Assembly: GCF_014654205.1 (NCBI RefSeq)
Contig: NZ_BNAW01000002.1
Location: 372,001 to 436,000, forward strand
DNA length: 64,000 nucleotides
Direction of reading: 5' to 3'
Source of the DNA: Amycolatopsis bullii
GTDB lineage: Bacteria; Actinomycetota; Actinomycetes; Mycobacteriales; Pseudonocardiaceae
Below are positions 52,064-60,715 of this stretch, one piece after another. The first letter of the stretch is position 1; the number at the start of each line of letters is the position of its first letter. A model generated the notes under the pieces. It made no database searches, was not told the origin of the DNA, and saw nothing but the letters and a program-made list of their open reading frames with translations. Made by a program: the position numbers and the translations under genes.

Positions 52064-52516
52064 ATGGCACGGGACATCTACTCGGCGGAAGCGACGTCGA
52101 GCCGCGGCAGCGTCCGGGTGGACGGCCGCGGCGACCTCGCCTACCCGGTCAGCGAGCCCAGCGGCAACGGCACCGCCGACGCGCTCAACCCCGAGCGGCT
52201 CTACGCCGCCGCGCTGGCGACCTGCCTGCACCAGTCGCTGACGATCGCGGCGACTTCGCTCGACGTCGAGCCGGCCGAAAGCGTGGTCACGGCCGAAGCC
52301 ACGCTGGCCCACCGCGACGACGGCAGCTACGAACTCCGCGCGGCCGTCGGCATCTACCTGCCCGGCGCGGCGACCGACGACCTCTACGACGCGGTCACCC
52401 GCGAGGCGCTGCGGCTGTGTCCCCTGGTCGGCGCCGAGGTCCCGGTGACCTTCGACCACGACCGGGGGCTGGCCCTGCAGCACCACCGCGGCCCGGCCGA
52501 TCCCGGTCAGAACTGA
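52064..52516 (+). CDS. OsmC/Ohr-family peroxiredoxin
   Basis: 150 residues. The two reactive cysteines are present: ALATCLHQSLTIAATSLDV and EALRLCPLVGAEVPV. LNPERLYAAALA is the family signature before the first Cys. These enzymes reduce organic hydroperoxides with dithiol donors. CGGAGGACGCG precedes ATG 52064. No OhrR-type MarR gene lies next to it. The 3' end overlaps the convergent diguanylate cyclase by 10 bp. Confidence 0.9.
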   Translation: MARDIYSAEATSSRGSVRVDGRGDLAYPVSEPSGNGTADALNPERLYAAALATCLHQSLTIAATSLDVEPAESVVTAEATLAHRDDGSYELRAAVGIYLPGAATDDLYDAVTREALRLCPLVGAEVPVTFDHDRGLALQHHRGPADPGQN

Positions 52517-53763
52517 GGCGCGGCGACCGCCACCCGGTCCCGCCCGGCCTTCTTGCCCGCGTAGAGCGCGTCGTCCGCCGCGCGGATCAGCCCCTCGAGA
52601 CCTCCCCCGGGCTCCGCCGGGTGCAGCGCCGCGCCGATCGTCGCCGAGAGCGTCACCGGCTCCCCCGTCTTCGCGGTGATGCGCAACGCCCGGATCCGGC
52701 GCCGGATCCGCTCGGCGATCGCGCGGACCTCGGCTTCGTCGACGTCGGGCAGCAGGACGGCGAACTCCTCCCCGCCGTACCGGCCGACCGTGTCGCCGCG
52801 CCGGACGGCTCGGGTGAGCGCCGTGGCCACCTCGGCGAGGACGTCGTCGCCGACCGGGTGGCCGTGGGTGTCGTTGATGCGCTTGAACCAGTCGAGGTCG
52901 ATCATCAGCACCCCGATCCGGCCGCGGGCGCGCTCGAGCGCGCGCTCGGCCTGCTCGTGCCAGGCGGCCGCGTTGAGCAGCCCGGTGCGCTGGTCGGTGC
53001 GGGCGGCCAGCTTCAGCTGGTCGAGCTGGACGCACTGGTGCAGCGCGAACGTCGGGACGATCATCAGCAACGCGGCCGGCGGCCACCACAGCAGCGCGAG
53101 CGCGACGAACACGCCGAGCGCCAGCTGGCCCACCTCCAGCAGGTTGTCCGAAGCGCTGCCCAGCGGCCGGCGGGGATCCTCGGCGGGGACCGTCCAGGCG
53201 ATGACCGTGCCGACGAGCGCGGTGTTGACCACCCACTGCACCGCGGCCGCGGCGACCACGGCGGCCAGGTCCGCCCAGCCGGGCCGGGCGCCGTCGGCGA
53301 GGTGCTCCTGGACGCCGCTCGAATGCAGCACCCCGGCCGCGGCGGCCGCGGCCAGCGCGAGCGTGGCGGCGGTGAACACGGCGCGGTGCGGCGGCCGGAC
53401 CGCGTCGAACCGGTTGACCAGCACCCAGCGGTGGGCGTAGAGCACCGCCACCAGCGCCAGCTCGAGCACCAGGGGCAGCACGATCACCCCGGCGAAGATC
53501 CAGACGCTGCAGAGGTCGAGGTACGGCGTGCCGGCCCGGGCGCGGCGACGGCGCTGGACCAGGTGCGAGGCGTGCAGGTGCGGCAGCGCCGCCGCGGCGA
53601 GCCAGCCCGCGGCCGTCCACTGCTCCGGCGCCGGGGCCGTCCGGGCCGCGAGCGCCACCAGACCGAAGACCGCCAGGACCACACCGAGAACGAGCACCCG
53701 CACCCGCCCGGGCAAGGCCCACAGCGGCCATCCCGACGGTGCCCAGCCGGCATTCTCCCCCAT
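52507..53763 (-). CDS. Membrane diguanylate cyclase (GGDEF)
   Basis: 418 residues. About six to seven N-terminal helices (VLVLGVVLAVFGLVALAART, FAGVIVLPLVLELALVAVLY and others) form a membrane sensor. The C-terminal GGDEF domain starts at ARTDQRTGLLNAAAWHEQAE. It has LMIDLDWFKRINDTHGHPVG and the active site RYGGEEFAVLLP. The inhibitory I-site RRGD lies five residues before GGEEF. It should make c-di-GMP. No EAL domain is present. Confidence 0.93.
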   Translation of the reverse strand: MGENAGWAPSGWPLWALPGRVRVLVLGVVLAVFGLVALAARTAPAPEQWTAAGWLAAAALPHLHASHLVQRRRRARAGTPYLDLCSVWIFAGVIVLPLVLELALVAVLYAHRWVLVNRFDAVRPPHRAVFTAATLALAAAAAAGVLHSSGVQEHLADGARPGWADLAAVVAAAAVQWVVNTALVGTVIAWTVPAEDPRRPLGSASDNLLEVGQLALGVFVALALLWWPPAALLMIVPTFALHQCVQLDQLKLAARTDQRTGLLNAAAWHEQAERALERARGRIGVLMIDLDWFKRINDTHGHPVGDDVLAEVATALTRAVRRGDTVGRYGGEEFAVLLPDVDEAEVRAIAERIRRRIRALRITAKTGEPVTLSATIGAALHPAEPGGGLEGLIRAADDALYAGKKAGRDRVAVAAPQF

Positions 53764-53856
53764 CGCAGCGCCTCCCCCTTGCGCCGGTGATTTCCCCGTA
53801 GCCCACGGTAGTCGCGCCGCGGCGGGATGTCAGCCGCCGCCGGGTGATTTCCGGGC

Positions 53857-54804
53857 TCAGACCGGCGGGGTGCCGTGCGTGTGGAACGACTCGATCGTCT
53901 TCAGCCCCCACGCCTGCCCCTTCGCGCGCTCGGCCTCCGTCCAGGTGACCGGCTCCCAGTCCGGCGCGAAGATCAGCCGTCCGGTGGGGTTGCACAGCTC
54001 GATCCGGTTGCCGCCGGGTTCGTAGACGTACAGGAAGAACGTCTGCTGGATCGCGTGCTTGTGCGGCCCGGTCTCGATGTGGACCCCGTTGTCCAGCGCG
54101 ATGTCCGCGGCCCGCAGGATGTCCTCGCGTGTGTCGGTCGCGAACGCGATGTGGTGCAGGCGCCCGTGCGAACCCGTCCGGTCGTTCGTGTAGACGAGGT
54201 CGTAGGACTTCTGCGCGAAGTGCGTCCACTGCCCGGAAATCACGCCGCTGTCGAGCCGGATCTGCTCGGTCACCCGGCCGCCCAGGACGTCGCACACGAA
54301 CCGGCCGTTGGGCTCCGCCTCGCGGGCCAGGTAGTTGACGTGGTCGAGGCGGCGGACGCCGACGCCGCGGCCCGGGTACGCCTGCGCCTGGTTCTTCAGG
54401 GCCGGGCGCAGGGACTCCGGCGGCCGGTAGCGCTCGGTTTCCCAGTAAAGCTCGAGTTCGTGCCCGTCCGGGTCGCGGAACAGGTACGTCGGGCCGATGC
54501 CGGTGTCGCCGTCGACCCAGCCGACGCCGAGCCCGCGCTCCTCCAGCGCGGCCACGCGCCGCTGCAGCGCCTCCTCGCTGGAGGCGCGCAACGCCGTCCG
54601 CCCGACGCCGGAGGTCTTCGCCGCGGTCAGCTTCAGGCTGTGGTGCTCGTAGTCGTCCCAGGTGCGCAGGTACACCGAGTCGCCGTCGGTGCCGTTCTCG
54701 GTCAGGCCGAGCACCCGGACGAAGAAATCCAGGCTCCGCTCCGGCTCGGGGGTGAACAGCTCGACGTGACCGAGGTGCGCGACCTCGTGGCGGGGCGAAG
54801 ACAA
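53857..54804 (-). CDS. VOC-family extradiol (catechol 2,3-dioxygenase-type) dioxygenase
   Basis: 315 residues with two vicinal-oxygen-chelate domains. The iron ligands in the C-terminal domain appear as RRLDHVNYLAREAE (His), LHHIAFATDTRED (His) and GGNRIELCNPTGR (Glu), matching type I extradiol dioxygenases. It lies 10 bp after galD in the ligK-galD operon under the GntR operator. This places it as the candidate ring-cleavage step feeding 4-oxalomesaconate. The known enzymes for that step (LigAB, GalA, DesZ) are type II, so the assignment is inference. Confidence 0.88.
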   Translation of the reverse strand: MSSPRHEVAHLGHVELFTPEPERSLDFFVRVLGLTENGTDGDSVYLRTWDDYEHHSLKLTAAKTSGVGRTALRASSEEALQRRVAALEERGLGVGWVDGDTGIGPTYLFRDPDGHELELYWETERYRPPESLRPALKNQAQAYPGRGVGVRRLDHVNYLAREAEPNGRFVCDVLGGRVTEQIRLDSGVISGQWTHFAQKSYDLVYTNDRTGSHGRLHHIAFATDTREDILRAADIALDNGVHIETGPHKHAIQQTFFLYVYEPGGNRIELCNPTGRLIFAPDWEPVTWTEAERAKGQAWGLKTIESFHTHGTPPV

Positions 54805-54814
54805 AGCCGGCTCC

Positions 54815-55834
54815 TCAGGAACGGGGGAAAACGGTGCCGTCGAACAGCTTCCGGGCGGTGCGGATGACCGTCGACCGGCGGACGCGGGACCCCTCGAACT
54901 CGATCGCGACGGCGAGCTTGCCGCTCGGGTGCTCGACCTCGATCGGCTCGCCCGCCGTCGGCTTGCGCAAGAGCTCGGCCCCGACGGCGCCGTCGAGCAG
55001 CAACGCCGTCACGACGCTCACCGCGCCGAGCACCCCGATCGACGGGTGCGGCTTGACCGGGATGAAGGTGCGGGTGGCGATCGCGCCGCCGTGGCGGGGC
55101 GCGGAAACCAGCGTGGTCTTCGGGACGGACGAGCCGCGGACGTCGCCGAGGCCCATCAGCTTCCCGGCCTCGATGCGCAGCGCGTCGATCCGCTCGGCCA
55201 GGCCCGGCTCGCCGCCGAGGTCTTCGGCGCGCGCGACGACGACCGGCATCCCGTTGTCCACACAGGACACTTCGAGGCCGCCGACGTCGTCGCGGACGTG
55301 GCCGGTGGGCAGCAGGCTGCCGCACACCGACCCTTCCGTGCCGGTGAAGTCCAGCTCGACCGGGGCGGCGGTGCCGGGGACGCCGGAGATGGCCGTGCCG
55401 CCGCGGTAGTCGACTTCGCCGCCGGGCGTGGCGAACGTCGCGACGGCGATCGAACCGGTGTTGAGCAGCCGCACGCGGACGGTGGTGCGCTCCGGGCCGG
55501 CGGGCACGAGCCCCCGTTCGACGGCGAACTGCCCGACGCCGGAGAGCAGGTTGCCGCAGGTCTGGCGGTCGGAGACGGTGGGCTCCTCCACACCGAGCTG
55601 CAGGAAGAGGTAGTCGACGTCGTGTCCGGCGTCGGCGGCCTTCGAGACGACGGCGACCTTGCTGGTGACCGGCTGGGCACCGCCGAGGCCGTCGATCTGG
55701 CGCGGGTCGGGGGTGCCCATGATCCGCAGCAGCAGGTCGTCGCGGGCGGCCGGGTCCGCCGGGAGGTCTTCGGCGAGGAAGTAGGCGCCCTTCGAGGTGC
55801 CCCCGCGCATGAGCATGCAGCGCACGCCGGTCAT
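54815..55834 (-). CDS. galD: 4-oxalomesaconate tautomerase (PrpF-like)
   Basis: 339 residues of the PrpF/DAP-epimerase-like fold. Typical blocks are GVRCMLMRGGTSKGAYFLAE, QIDGLGGAQPVTSKVAVVSK, SDRQTCGNLLSGVGQFAVE with the catalytic Cys, and SCVDNGMPVVVARAEDLG. In gallate and protocatechuate 4,5-cleavage pathways it converts enol and keto tautomers of 4-oxalomesaconate. Its ATG overlaps the ligK stop (ATGA), fixing its place in the operon. Confidence 0.9.
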   Translation of the reverse strand: MTGVRCMLMRGGTSKGAYFLAEDLPADPAARDDLLLRIMGTPDPRQIDGLGGAQPVTSKVAVVSKAADAGHDVDYLFLQLGVEEPTVSDRQTCGNLLSGVGQFAVERGLVPAGPERTTVRVRLLNTGSIAVATFATPGGEVDYRGGTAISGVPGTAAPVELDFTGTEGSVCGSLLPTGHVRDDVGGLEVSCVDNGMPVVVARAEDLGGEPGLAERIDALRIEAGKLMGLGDVRGSSVPKTTLVSAPRHGGAIATRTFIPVKPHPSIGVLGAVSVVTALLLDGAVGAELLRKPTAGEPIEVEHPSGKLAVAIEFEGSRVRRSTVIRTARKLFDGTVFPRS

Positions 55835-56535
55835 GCCTGCTCCTTCTCGTACTCCTCGGCGGTCAGGTACCGGACGCCCAGGGCCTCGAGCTTTTCGCGC
55901 AGGCCGTAGCGGTCCAGGCCGAGCTGGCCGGTCGCGAACGCCTCCCGGGCGGCGGCTTCCTTCTCCAGCCGCGCCCGAGCCTTCTCGAGTCCACTCGGGA
56001 CGTCTTCGCGGCGGACGCAGAGGACGCCGTCGTCGTCGGCGAGGATGCCGTCGCCCGGGCGGACGAGCTGCCCGCCGACGACGACCGGGACGTTCACCGC
56101 GCCCGCGGTCGCTTTCACGGTGCCCTGCGCGCTGATCGCCGCGGACCAGACGGGGAAGCCGAGCGCCCGCAGGTCGGCGACGTCACGGACACCGGTGGTG
56201 GTGACCAGCCCCCGCACGCCGCGGTGGCGCAGCGCGGTGGCGAAGAGCTCGCCGAACAGGCCGTCCCGGCACGGCGAAGTGGTGGTGACGACGAGGACGT
56301 CGCCTTCCCGGCACTGCTCGACGGCGGCGTGGATCATCAGGTTGTCCCCGGGCCAGCACAGCGCGGTGACGGCGGTGCCGCCGACGCGGACGCCGTCCTG
56401 GATCGGCCGGAGACCGGCCGAGAGGAGACCGGAGCGGCCGAGAGCCTCGTGCACGGTGGCGACGCCGTAGTCCGCCAGCCGCGCCACCTGGTCGAGGTCG
56501 GCACGGGGCGGATCGGTGACGATGACGGGCTTCAT
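55831..56535 (-). CDS. ligK: 4-carboxy-4-hydroxy-2-oxoadipate aldolase
   Basis: 234 residues of the RraA-like class II aldolase family. Conserved stretches are DYGVATVHEALGRSGLLSAG, AVTALCWPGDNLMIHAAVEQ, GLFGELFATALRHRGVRGLV with the catalytic RG(V/L) and TTTGVRDVADLRALGFPVWS (metal/oxaloacetate site). It cleaves 4-carboxy-4-hydroxy-2-oxoadipate to pyruvate and oxaloacetate, the last step of the pathway. It is first in the ligK-galD-VOC operon. TACGGT ends 6 nt before the ATG, so the message is probably leaderless. Confidence 0.92.
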   Translation of the reverse strand: MKPVIVTDPPRADLDQVARLADYGVATVHEALGRSGLLSAGLRPIQDGVRVGGTAVTALCWPGDNLMIHAAVEQCREGDVLVVTTTSPCRDGLFGELFATALRHRGVRGLVTTTGVRDVADLRALGFPVWSAAISAQGTVKATAGAVNVPVVVGGQLVRPGDGILADDDGVLCVRREDVPSGLEKARARLEKEAAAREAFATGQLGLDRYGLREKLEALGVRYLTAEEYEKEQA

Positions 56536-56541
56536 ACCGCC

Positions 56542-56575
56542 ACCGTAGAGACCCGTTGACGAAATTGTCAACAAT
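56542..56575 (-). promoter_or_regulatory. ligK promoter with GntR operator
   Basis: On the minus strand TTGACA (56566-56571), 18 bp, TACGGT (56542-56547). The plus-strand sequence ATTGTCAACAAT (56564-56575) overlaps the -35, and a wider dyad GTTGAC-N6-GTCAAC spans 56555-56572. The same 12-mer recurs at 57365 (inverted, one mismatch) and 62685. Confidence 0.82.
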
Positions 56576-56595
56576 TTTGGCGGGCAAGCTGAGTC

Positions 56596-56658
56596 GGCCT
56601 GCGTACCTGGACGGTCGGCTTGCGTACCTGGAGGGTCGGCTCGCGTACCTGGAGGGTC
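56596..56658. repeat. 21-bp tandem repeat, three copies
   Basis: Copies at 56596-56616, 56617-56637 and 56638-56658 share the core gcgtacctgga(g/c)ggtc with one to three differences. They fill the space between the ligK promoter and the 3' end of the GntR gene. They are open in several frames (7-residue periodicity) but no start or ribosome site makes them a gene. Confidence 0.8.
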
Positions 56659-56676
56659 GGGTGATCGGCCGGGGAC

Positions 56677-57351
56677 TCAGGGGTGCAGCGGGGACACCTC
56701 GGCGTCGGCGGCTTTCAGGGCCTCGATCACGCTGGCCAGGTGGGTTCGCGCGGCCTCGGCGGCCTGCTCCGGGCGGTGCGCGCAGATGGCGTCGATGATC
56801 GCGAGGTGCTCCGGGAGCGAGACCTGCGGGCGGCCCGGGCGCATGGCCAGCCGGAACTGGTGGCGGACGCTCTGCCCGCGCAGCCGTTCCAGCACCCGCT
56901 CCGCCGTCCGCTGGCCGCTGATCTCGCGGATCCGCCGGTGCAGCCGCTGGTTGAGCCCCGAGTACCCGACGACGTCGCCCCCGGTCACGGCCGCCTGCAT
57001 CCGCTCGCCCAGTTCGCGCAGCTCCCCCACCTCGGCGGCGGAAATGCGTTCGGCCGCCTTCGCCGCGCACAGCGACTCGAGCATCATCCGGACCTCGGAG
57101 ATCTCGACGGCCTCCTCGAGCGACACCGCGCGGACCCGCGCTCCCCGGTTCTGCACGCGCTCGACGAGTCCCTCGTTGGTCAGCTCGATCAGCGCCGCCC
57201 GCACGGTGGCGCGGCTGGCTCCGAACTGCGCCGACAGATCCGCCTCCACCAGGCGCTGGTTGGGCGCGAACTCGCCGCGGACGATGGCGTCGCGGATGGC
57301 CGCCACCGCGGACCGCTCCCCCGGCTGCCGGTCCGCCGCACTCTCCGTCAT
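56677..57351 (-). CDS. GntR-family (FadR/FCD) regulator of the aromatic cluster
   Basis: 224 residues. N-terminal winged helix: IRDAIVRGEFAPNQRLVEAD, LSAQFGASRATVRAALIELT, NEGLVERVQNRGARVRAVSL. The C-terminal FCD domain has three metal/ligand-type His-containing helices (LNQRLHRRIREISGQR, SLPEHLAIIDAI, AARTHLASVIEAL). GAGG precedes ATG 57351. It is flanked by its probable operator copies and likely represses the ligK, dehydrogenase and ligJ promoters until a pathway acid binds. Confidence 0.9.
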   Translation of the reverse strand: MTESAADRQPGERSAVAAIRDAIVRGEFAPNQRLVEADLSAQFGASRATVRAALIELTNEGLVERVQNRGARVRAVSLEEAVEISEVRMMLESLCAAKAAERISAAEVGELRELGERMQAAVTGGDVVGYSGLNQRLHRRIREISGQRTAERVLERLRGQSVRHQFRLAMRPGRPQVSLPEHLAIIDAICAHRPEQAAEAARTHLASVIEALKAADAEVSPLHP

Positions 57352-57364
57352 AGCCTCGGCTCCG

Positions 57365-57398
57365 TTTGTTGACAATTTTGTCGAGCATATCGTGTACT
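57365..57398 (+). promoter_or_regulatory. Promoter with GntR operator between gntR and the dehydrogenase gene
   Basis: TTGACA (57369-57374), 18 bp, TGTACT (57393-57398) drive the plus-strand gene. TTTGTTGACAAT (57365-57376) is the inverse of the ligK operator with one mismatch and covers the -35. Its position also allows control of the divergent gntR gene. Confidence 0.8.
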
Positions 57399-57427
57399 CG
57401 ATCGTAGCTGGCGAGGAGGATTCTGCT

Positions 57428-58216
57428 ATGACCGGAACCATCGCGGTACTCGGACTGGGCGAAGCGGGCAGCGCACTGGCCCGAGACCTGGTGACCGCCG
57501 GCGCCGTCGTGCGCGGCTACGACCCGGCGATCTCCGCCGTGGACGGAGTCGTCCCCACCGGCTCCGAAGCCGACGCCGCCCGAGGCGCCGACCTCGTCCT
57601 GAGCGTCAACAGCGCGTCAGCCGCCCACCAAGCCCTGGCGGCCGGCCTGACCGCCCTGCGGGACGGCGCCGTCTGGGCCGACCTGAACACCGCCTCCCCC
57701 GGCACCAAACGCGAGCTCGCCACCTTGGCCGCCGGGCACCGCATCCCCTTCGCCGACGTGGCGATCATGGCGCCCGTCCCCGGCCGGGGGCTGCGGGTGC
57801 CGATGCTCGCGACCGGACCGGCCGCCGACGCGGTCGCCGCGACGCTGAACCCGCTCGGCGCGGCCGTCGAGACCATGCCCGGGGAGGCCGGGCTCGCCGC
57901 CGAACGCAAGCTGCTGCGGAGCGTCTTCTTCAAGGGGATGTCCGCCGCCGTGGTCGAAGCGCTGCAAGCCGCCCGCGCGGCCGGGTGCGAGGACTGGCTG
58001 CGGAAGATCATCGTCGGCGAGCTCACCGCCGCCGACGCGGCCACGGTGAACCGGCTGGTGGACGGCTCGTACCGGCACGCCGTCCGCCGCACCGCCGAGA
58101 TGGCGGCCGCCGCCGAGATGCTCGGCGAGCTCGGCGTCCAGCCCCACGTCGCCGCAGCGGCCCGCGACCAGCTCCGCCACCTGGCGACGCCCGGCGCCGG
58201 CGAGCGCCGCGGGTAG
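57428..58216 (+). CDS. 6-phosphogluconate-dehydrogenase-like NAD(P) enzyme (DUF1932)
   Basis: 262 residues. The Rossmann start is TIAVLGLGEAGSALARDLV, followed by GADLVLSVNSASAAHQAL and ADVAIMAPVPGRG (substrate loop). The C-terminal helical half has ERKLLRSVFFKGMSAAVVEA, with Lys in the catalytic position of beta-hydroxyacid dehydrogenases, and corresponds to DUF1932. SD GAGGAGGA lies 8 nt upstream. It is controlled by the GntR site at 57365. It might fill the dehydrogenase step that gives 2-pyrone-4,6-dicarboxylate (role of LigC), but nothing in the sequence proves that. Confidence 0.82.
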   Translation: MTGTIAVLGLGEAGSALARDLVTAGAVVRGYDPAISAVDGVVPTGSEADAARGADLVLSVNSASAAHQALAAGLTALRDGAVWADLNTASPGTKRELATLAAGHRIPFADVAIMAPVPGRGLRVPMLATGPAADAVAATLNPLGAAVETMPGEAGLAAERKLLRSVFFKGMSAAVVEALQAARAAGCEDWLRKIIVGELTAADAATVNRLVDGSYRHAVRRTAEMAAAAEMLGELGVQPHVAAAARDQLRHLATPGAGERRG

Positions 58217-58252
58217 GCTCGGAAGCCCCGAGACTGCGCAGGTGAACCCCTC

Positions 58253-59332
58253 TTGACAGACGCGGCCCTCGAACGGGCGAAGCTGCTCGCGCCGTCGCGC
58301 ATCTACGTCGAGCCCGCCGCCGCCGAGCTTCCCCGCGGCCGCCAGGTGCTCGACCGCTTCCCCGGCGCGACCGTCGTCGAGGTCGACAGCCACTGGCGCA
58401 TCCCCGAGCTCCACGGCGACGAGACCAACGTCCGCCGCTGGGTGCGCATCAAGCGCGAAGCACTGGTCGTGGGGATCAAGAAGTCGCTGACCGCGCGGCC
58501 CAACGGCCGGTCGGCCGACTTCATCGCCCCGTCGACGTCCAACGGCTGCGCGATGGCGTGCGCCTACTGCTACGTCCCGCGCCGCAAGGGCTACTCCAAC
58601 CCGATCACCGTCTTCGCCAACATCGAGCAGATCACCGGGTACCTGACCCGCCACATCGCCCGGCAGGGCCCCAAGCCGGAGCCGAACCAGTGCGACCCCG
58701 CCGCGTGGGTGTACGACCTCGGCGAGAACTCCGACTGCTCGGTCGACGCCCTGGTCAGCGACAACGTCGCCGACCTGATCGGCCTGTTCGCCGGGCAAGC
58801 AGGCGCGAAGGCGTCCTTCGCCACGAAGTACGTCCACCGCGGGCTGCTGGAGCTGAACCCGCGCGGCCGCACGCGCGTCCGGTTCTCACTGATGCCCGAG
58901 CGGCCCGCCAAGCTGCTGGACCTGCGGACCAGCCCGATCGCCGACCGCCTGCGCGCGCTGGACGACTTCGTCGCCGCGGGGTACGAGGTGCACGTCAACC
59001 TCAGCCCGGTCGTGGTCTACGACGGCTGGCTCGAGGACTGGACGCGGCTGCTGCGGGACCTCGGCGACGCCACGAACGACGTCACCAAGGCCCAGCTGGC
59101 CGCGGAGGTGATCATGCTGACCCACCACCGCGGCCTGCACGAGGTCAACCTCGGCTGGCACCCGAAGGCCGAGCAGGTCCTGTGGCGGCCCGACCTGCAG
59201 GAGACCAAGCGCAGCGAGGGCGGTGGCGTGAACGTCCGCTACCGCGCGGGCCACAAGCGGGCCCTGCTGGACGAGCTCCTGGACCTCATCGCCGTCCACG
59301 CGCCCTACCTGCGCGTCCGGTACGCGTTCTAG
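58253..59332 (+). CDS. Radical SAM protein, spore photoproduct lyase-like (Rv2578c-type)
   Basis: 359 residues. STSNGCAMACAYCYVPRRKG holds the CxxxCxxC cluster motif. ASFATKYVHRGLLELNPRGR and AEVIMLTHHRGLHEVNLGWH match the spore-photoproduct-lyase-like group found in non-sporulating actinobacteria. The TTG start at 58253 is supported by GGTGA 7-8 nt upstream. It lies inside the aromatic cluster but has no GntR site and is convergent with the MFS gene, sharing a CTAG stop overlap, so it is probably unrelated to it. Confidence 0.85.
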   Translation: MTDAALERAKLLAPSRIYVEPAAAELPRGRQVLDRFPGATVVEVDSHWRIPELHGDETNVRRWVRIKREALVVGIKKSLTARPNGRSADFIAPSTSNGCAMACAYCYVPRRKGYSNPITVFANIEQITGYLTRHIARQGPKPEPNQCDPAAWVYDLGENSDCSVDALVSDNVADLIGLFAGQAGAKASFATKYVHRGLLELNPRGRTRVRFSLMPERPAKLLDLRTSPIADRLRALDDFVAAGYEVHVNLSPVVVYDGWLEDWTRLLRDLGDATNDVTKAQLAAEVIMLTHHRGLHEVNLGWHPKAEQVLWRPDLQETKRSEGGGVNVRYRAGHKRALLDELLDLIAVHAPYLRVRYAF

Positions 59333-60681
59333 ACCCCGGCCGGGGCTGCGGCGGCGCGCGCGAGCCGTGCTTGCCGGGTCCGCGGCCCGAAGACCGCCAG
59401 CACCACCGCGCCGACCAACCACGTCCCGGCGATGAAGAAGAACACGCTCCGGTACCCGCTGCCGTTGTACAGCCCGGCCACGATCAGCGGGCCCGCCGCG
59501 TTCGACAGCCGGCCCAGGCCGTAGGACACGCCGGTGCCCAGCGAGCGGCCGCGCGTGTCGAACAGCTCCGGCGAATACGCGTACCCGAGTGCCGTGTAGC
59601 CGCGCTCGAACATGTTGACCAGGAAGCCGAACACCACGATCAGGACCGGGTTGAACGTCAGCCCGTACAACAGGCCGCACAGGGCGATCACGGTGCCGAA
59701 GGCGACCAGGCACCACTTGCGCTCGAAGCGGTCGGTGACCAGGGCGGCCAGGTACGAGCCCAGCGGCGCGCCGACCGTCGTGAGCGCCACGTAGAACACC
59801 GACTTCTCGACGCTGAAGCCCTCCTTGGCCAGCAGGGTCGGCGCCCAGCTCGAATAGCCGAAGAACCCGATCGTCTGCGTCACCCACAGGACGGTCAGCA
59901 GCAGCGTCGGCAGCAGGTACTTCTTGCGCAGCAGCAACCGCAGCGGCGCCTTCGCCACCGGGGCCTCCCCCGCCGGCGGCGCCGGCTCCGGCAGCGGGCC
60001 CTTCTCGGCCGCGACCCGGGCTTCGATCTCGCGCAGCACGGCGTCGGCCTTGGCGTGCTCGCCGCGGCTTTCGTACCAGCGGGGCGACTCCTTCAGCCGC
60101 CGCGTGAACAGCACGAGCAGGACGCCGAGCGCGCCCCACAGGTAGACCAGCCGCCACGCCCAGTCCCCGAGCGGGACCACGACGCTGGCGATCAGGTTCG
60201 TCACCGGCGTGCCGCAGATGCCGATCACGATTGCGTAGGCCTGGTACTTGCCGCGGTTCGCCGCCGGGTACAGCTCGTTGACGTAGATCACCGCGACCAC
60301 GGTCATCGCCGAGAGGCCCGCCGAGGTCAGGACGCGGAACACGCCGAGGGACACGATGTCCCAGGAGAACACCGCCGCGAACGAGAAGACGCCGAACCAC
60401 ACGGTCGTCAGCACGAGCGCGTTCCTGCGGCCCCAGCGGTCGGCGATGGTGCTCGCGATGATCGAGCCGAAGAACATGCCGACGAACGACAGCGACGTCA
60501 CGTACGCGACCTGGTCGACCGTGACGCCCCAGAGCTTGATCAGCTTGGGCGCGGTGGTGGCGAAGCTGTTGATGTCGGCGAACTCGAAGAAGTAGGCGAA
60601 CGAGACGGCGAACAGGGTGAACTTGTGGAACCGGGAGATCGGCAGGCGGTTCAGCCGGTTGAGCGCGTTGGCGTGCTGCAT
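59329..60681 (-). CDS. MFS transporter, aromatic acid:H+ symporter-like
   Basis: 450 residues, twelve predicted helices. The N-terminus has FAVSFAYFFEFADINSFATT; the Asp lies where aromatic-acid symporters of the AAHS type have a DGxD-like residue. ADRWGRRNALVLTTVWFGVF is motif A, and TDRFERKWCLVAFGTVIALC its second copy. The large central loop (RGEHAKADAVLREIEARVAA) is typical of sugar- and acid-transporting members. It follows ligI by 34 bp, so it is probably the uptake system for the aromatic or pyrone acid. Confidence 0.88.
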   Translation of the reverse strand: MQHANALNRLNRLPISRFHKFTLFAVSFAYFFEFADINSFATTAPKLIKLWGVTVDQVAYVTSLSFVGMFFGSIIASTIADRWGRRNALVLTTVWFGVFSFAAVFSWDIVSLGVFRVLTSAGLSAMTVVAVIYVNELYPAANRGKYQAYAIVIGICGTPVTNLIASVVVPLGDWAWRLVYLWGALGVLLVLFTRRLKESPRWYESRGEHAKADAVLREIEARVAAEKGPLPEPAPPAGEAPVAKAPLRLLLRKKYLLPTLLLTVLWVTQTIGFFGYSSWAPTLLAKEGFSVEKSVFYVALTTVGAPLGSYLAALVTDRFERKWCLVAFGTVIALCGLLYGLTFNPVLIVVFGFLVNMFERGYTALGYAYSPELFDTRGRSLGTGVSYGLGRLSNAAGPLIVAGLYNGSGYRSVFFFIAGTWLVGAVVLAVFGPRTRQARLARAAAAPAGV

Positions 60682-60715
60682 GGCATGCCCTTCAGTGTTT
60701 CCGGAATTCGGGGTT

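Noticed and set aside
56596-56658. A CRISPR-like array
   Set aside because: The units are contiguous 21-bp copies without unique spacers, and no cas genes are present.
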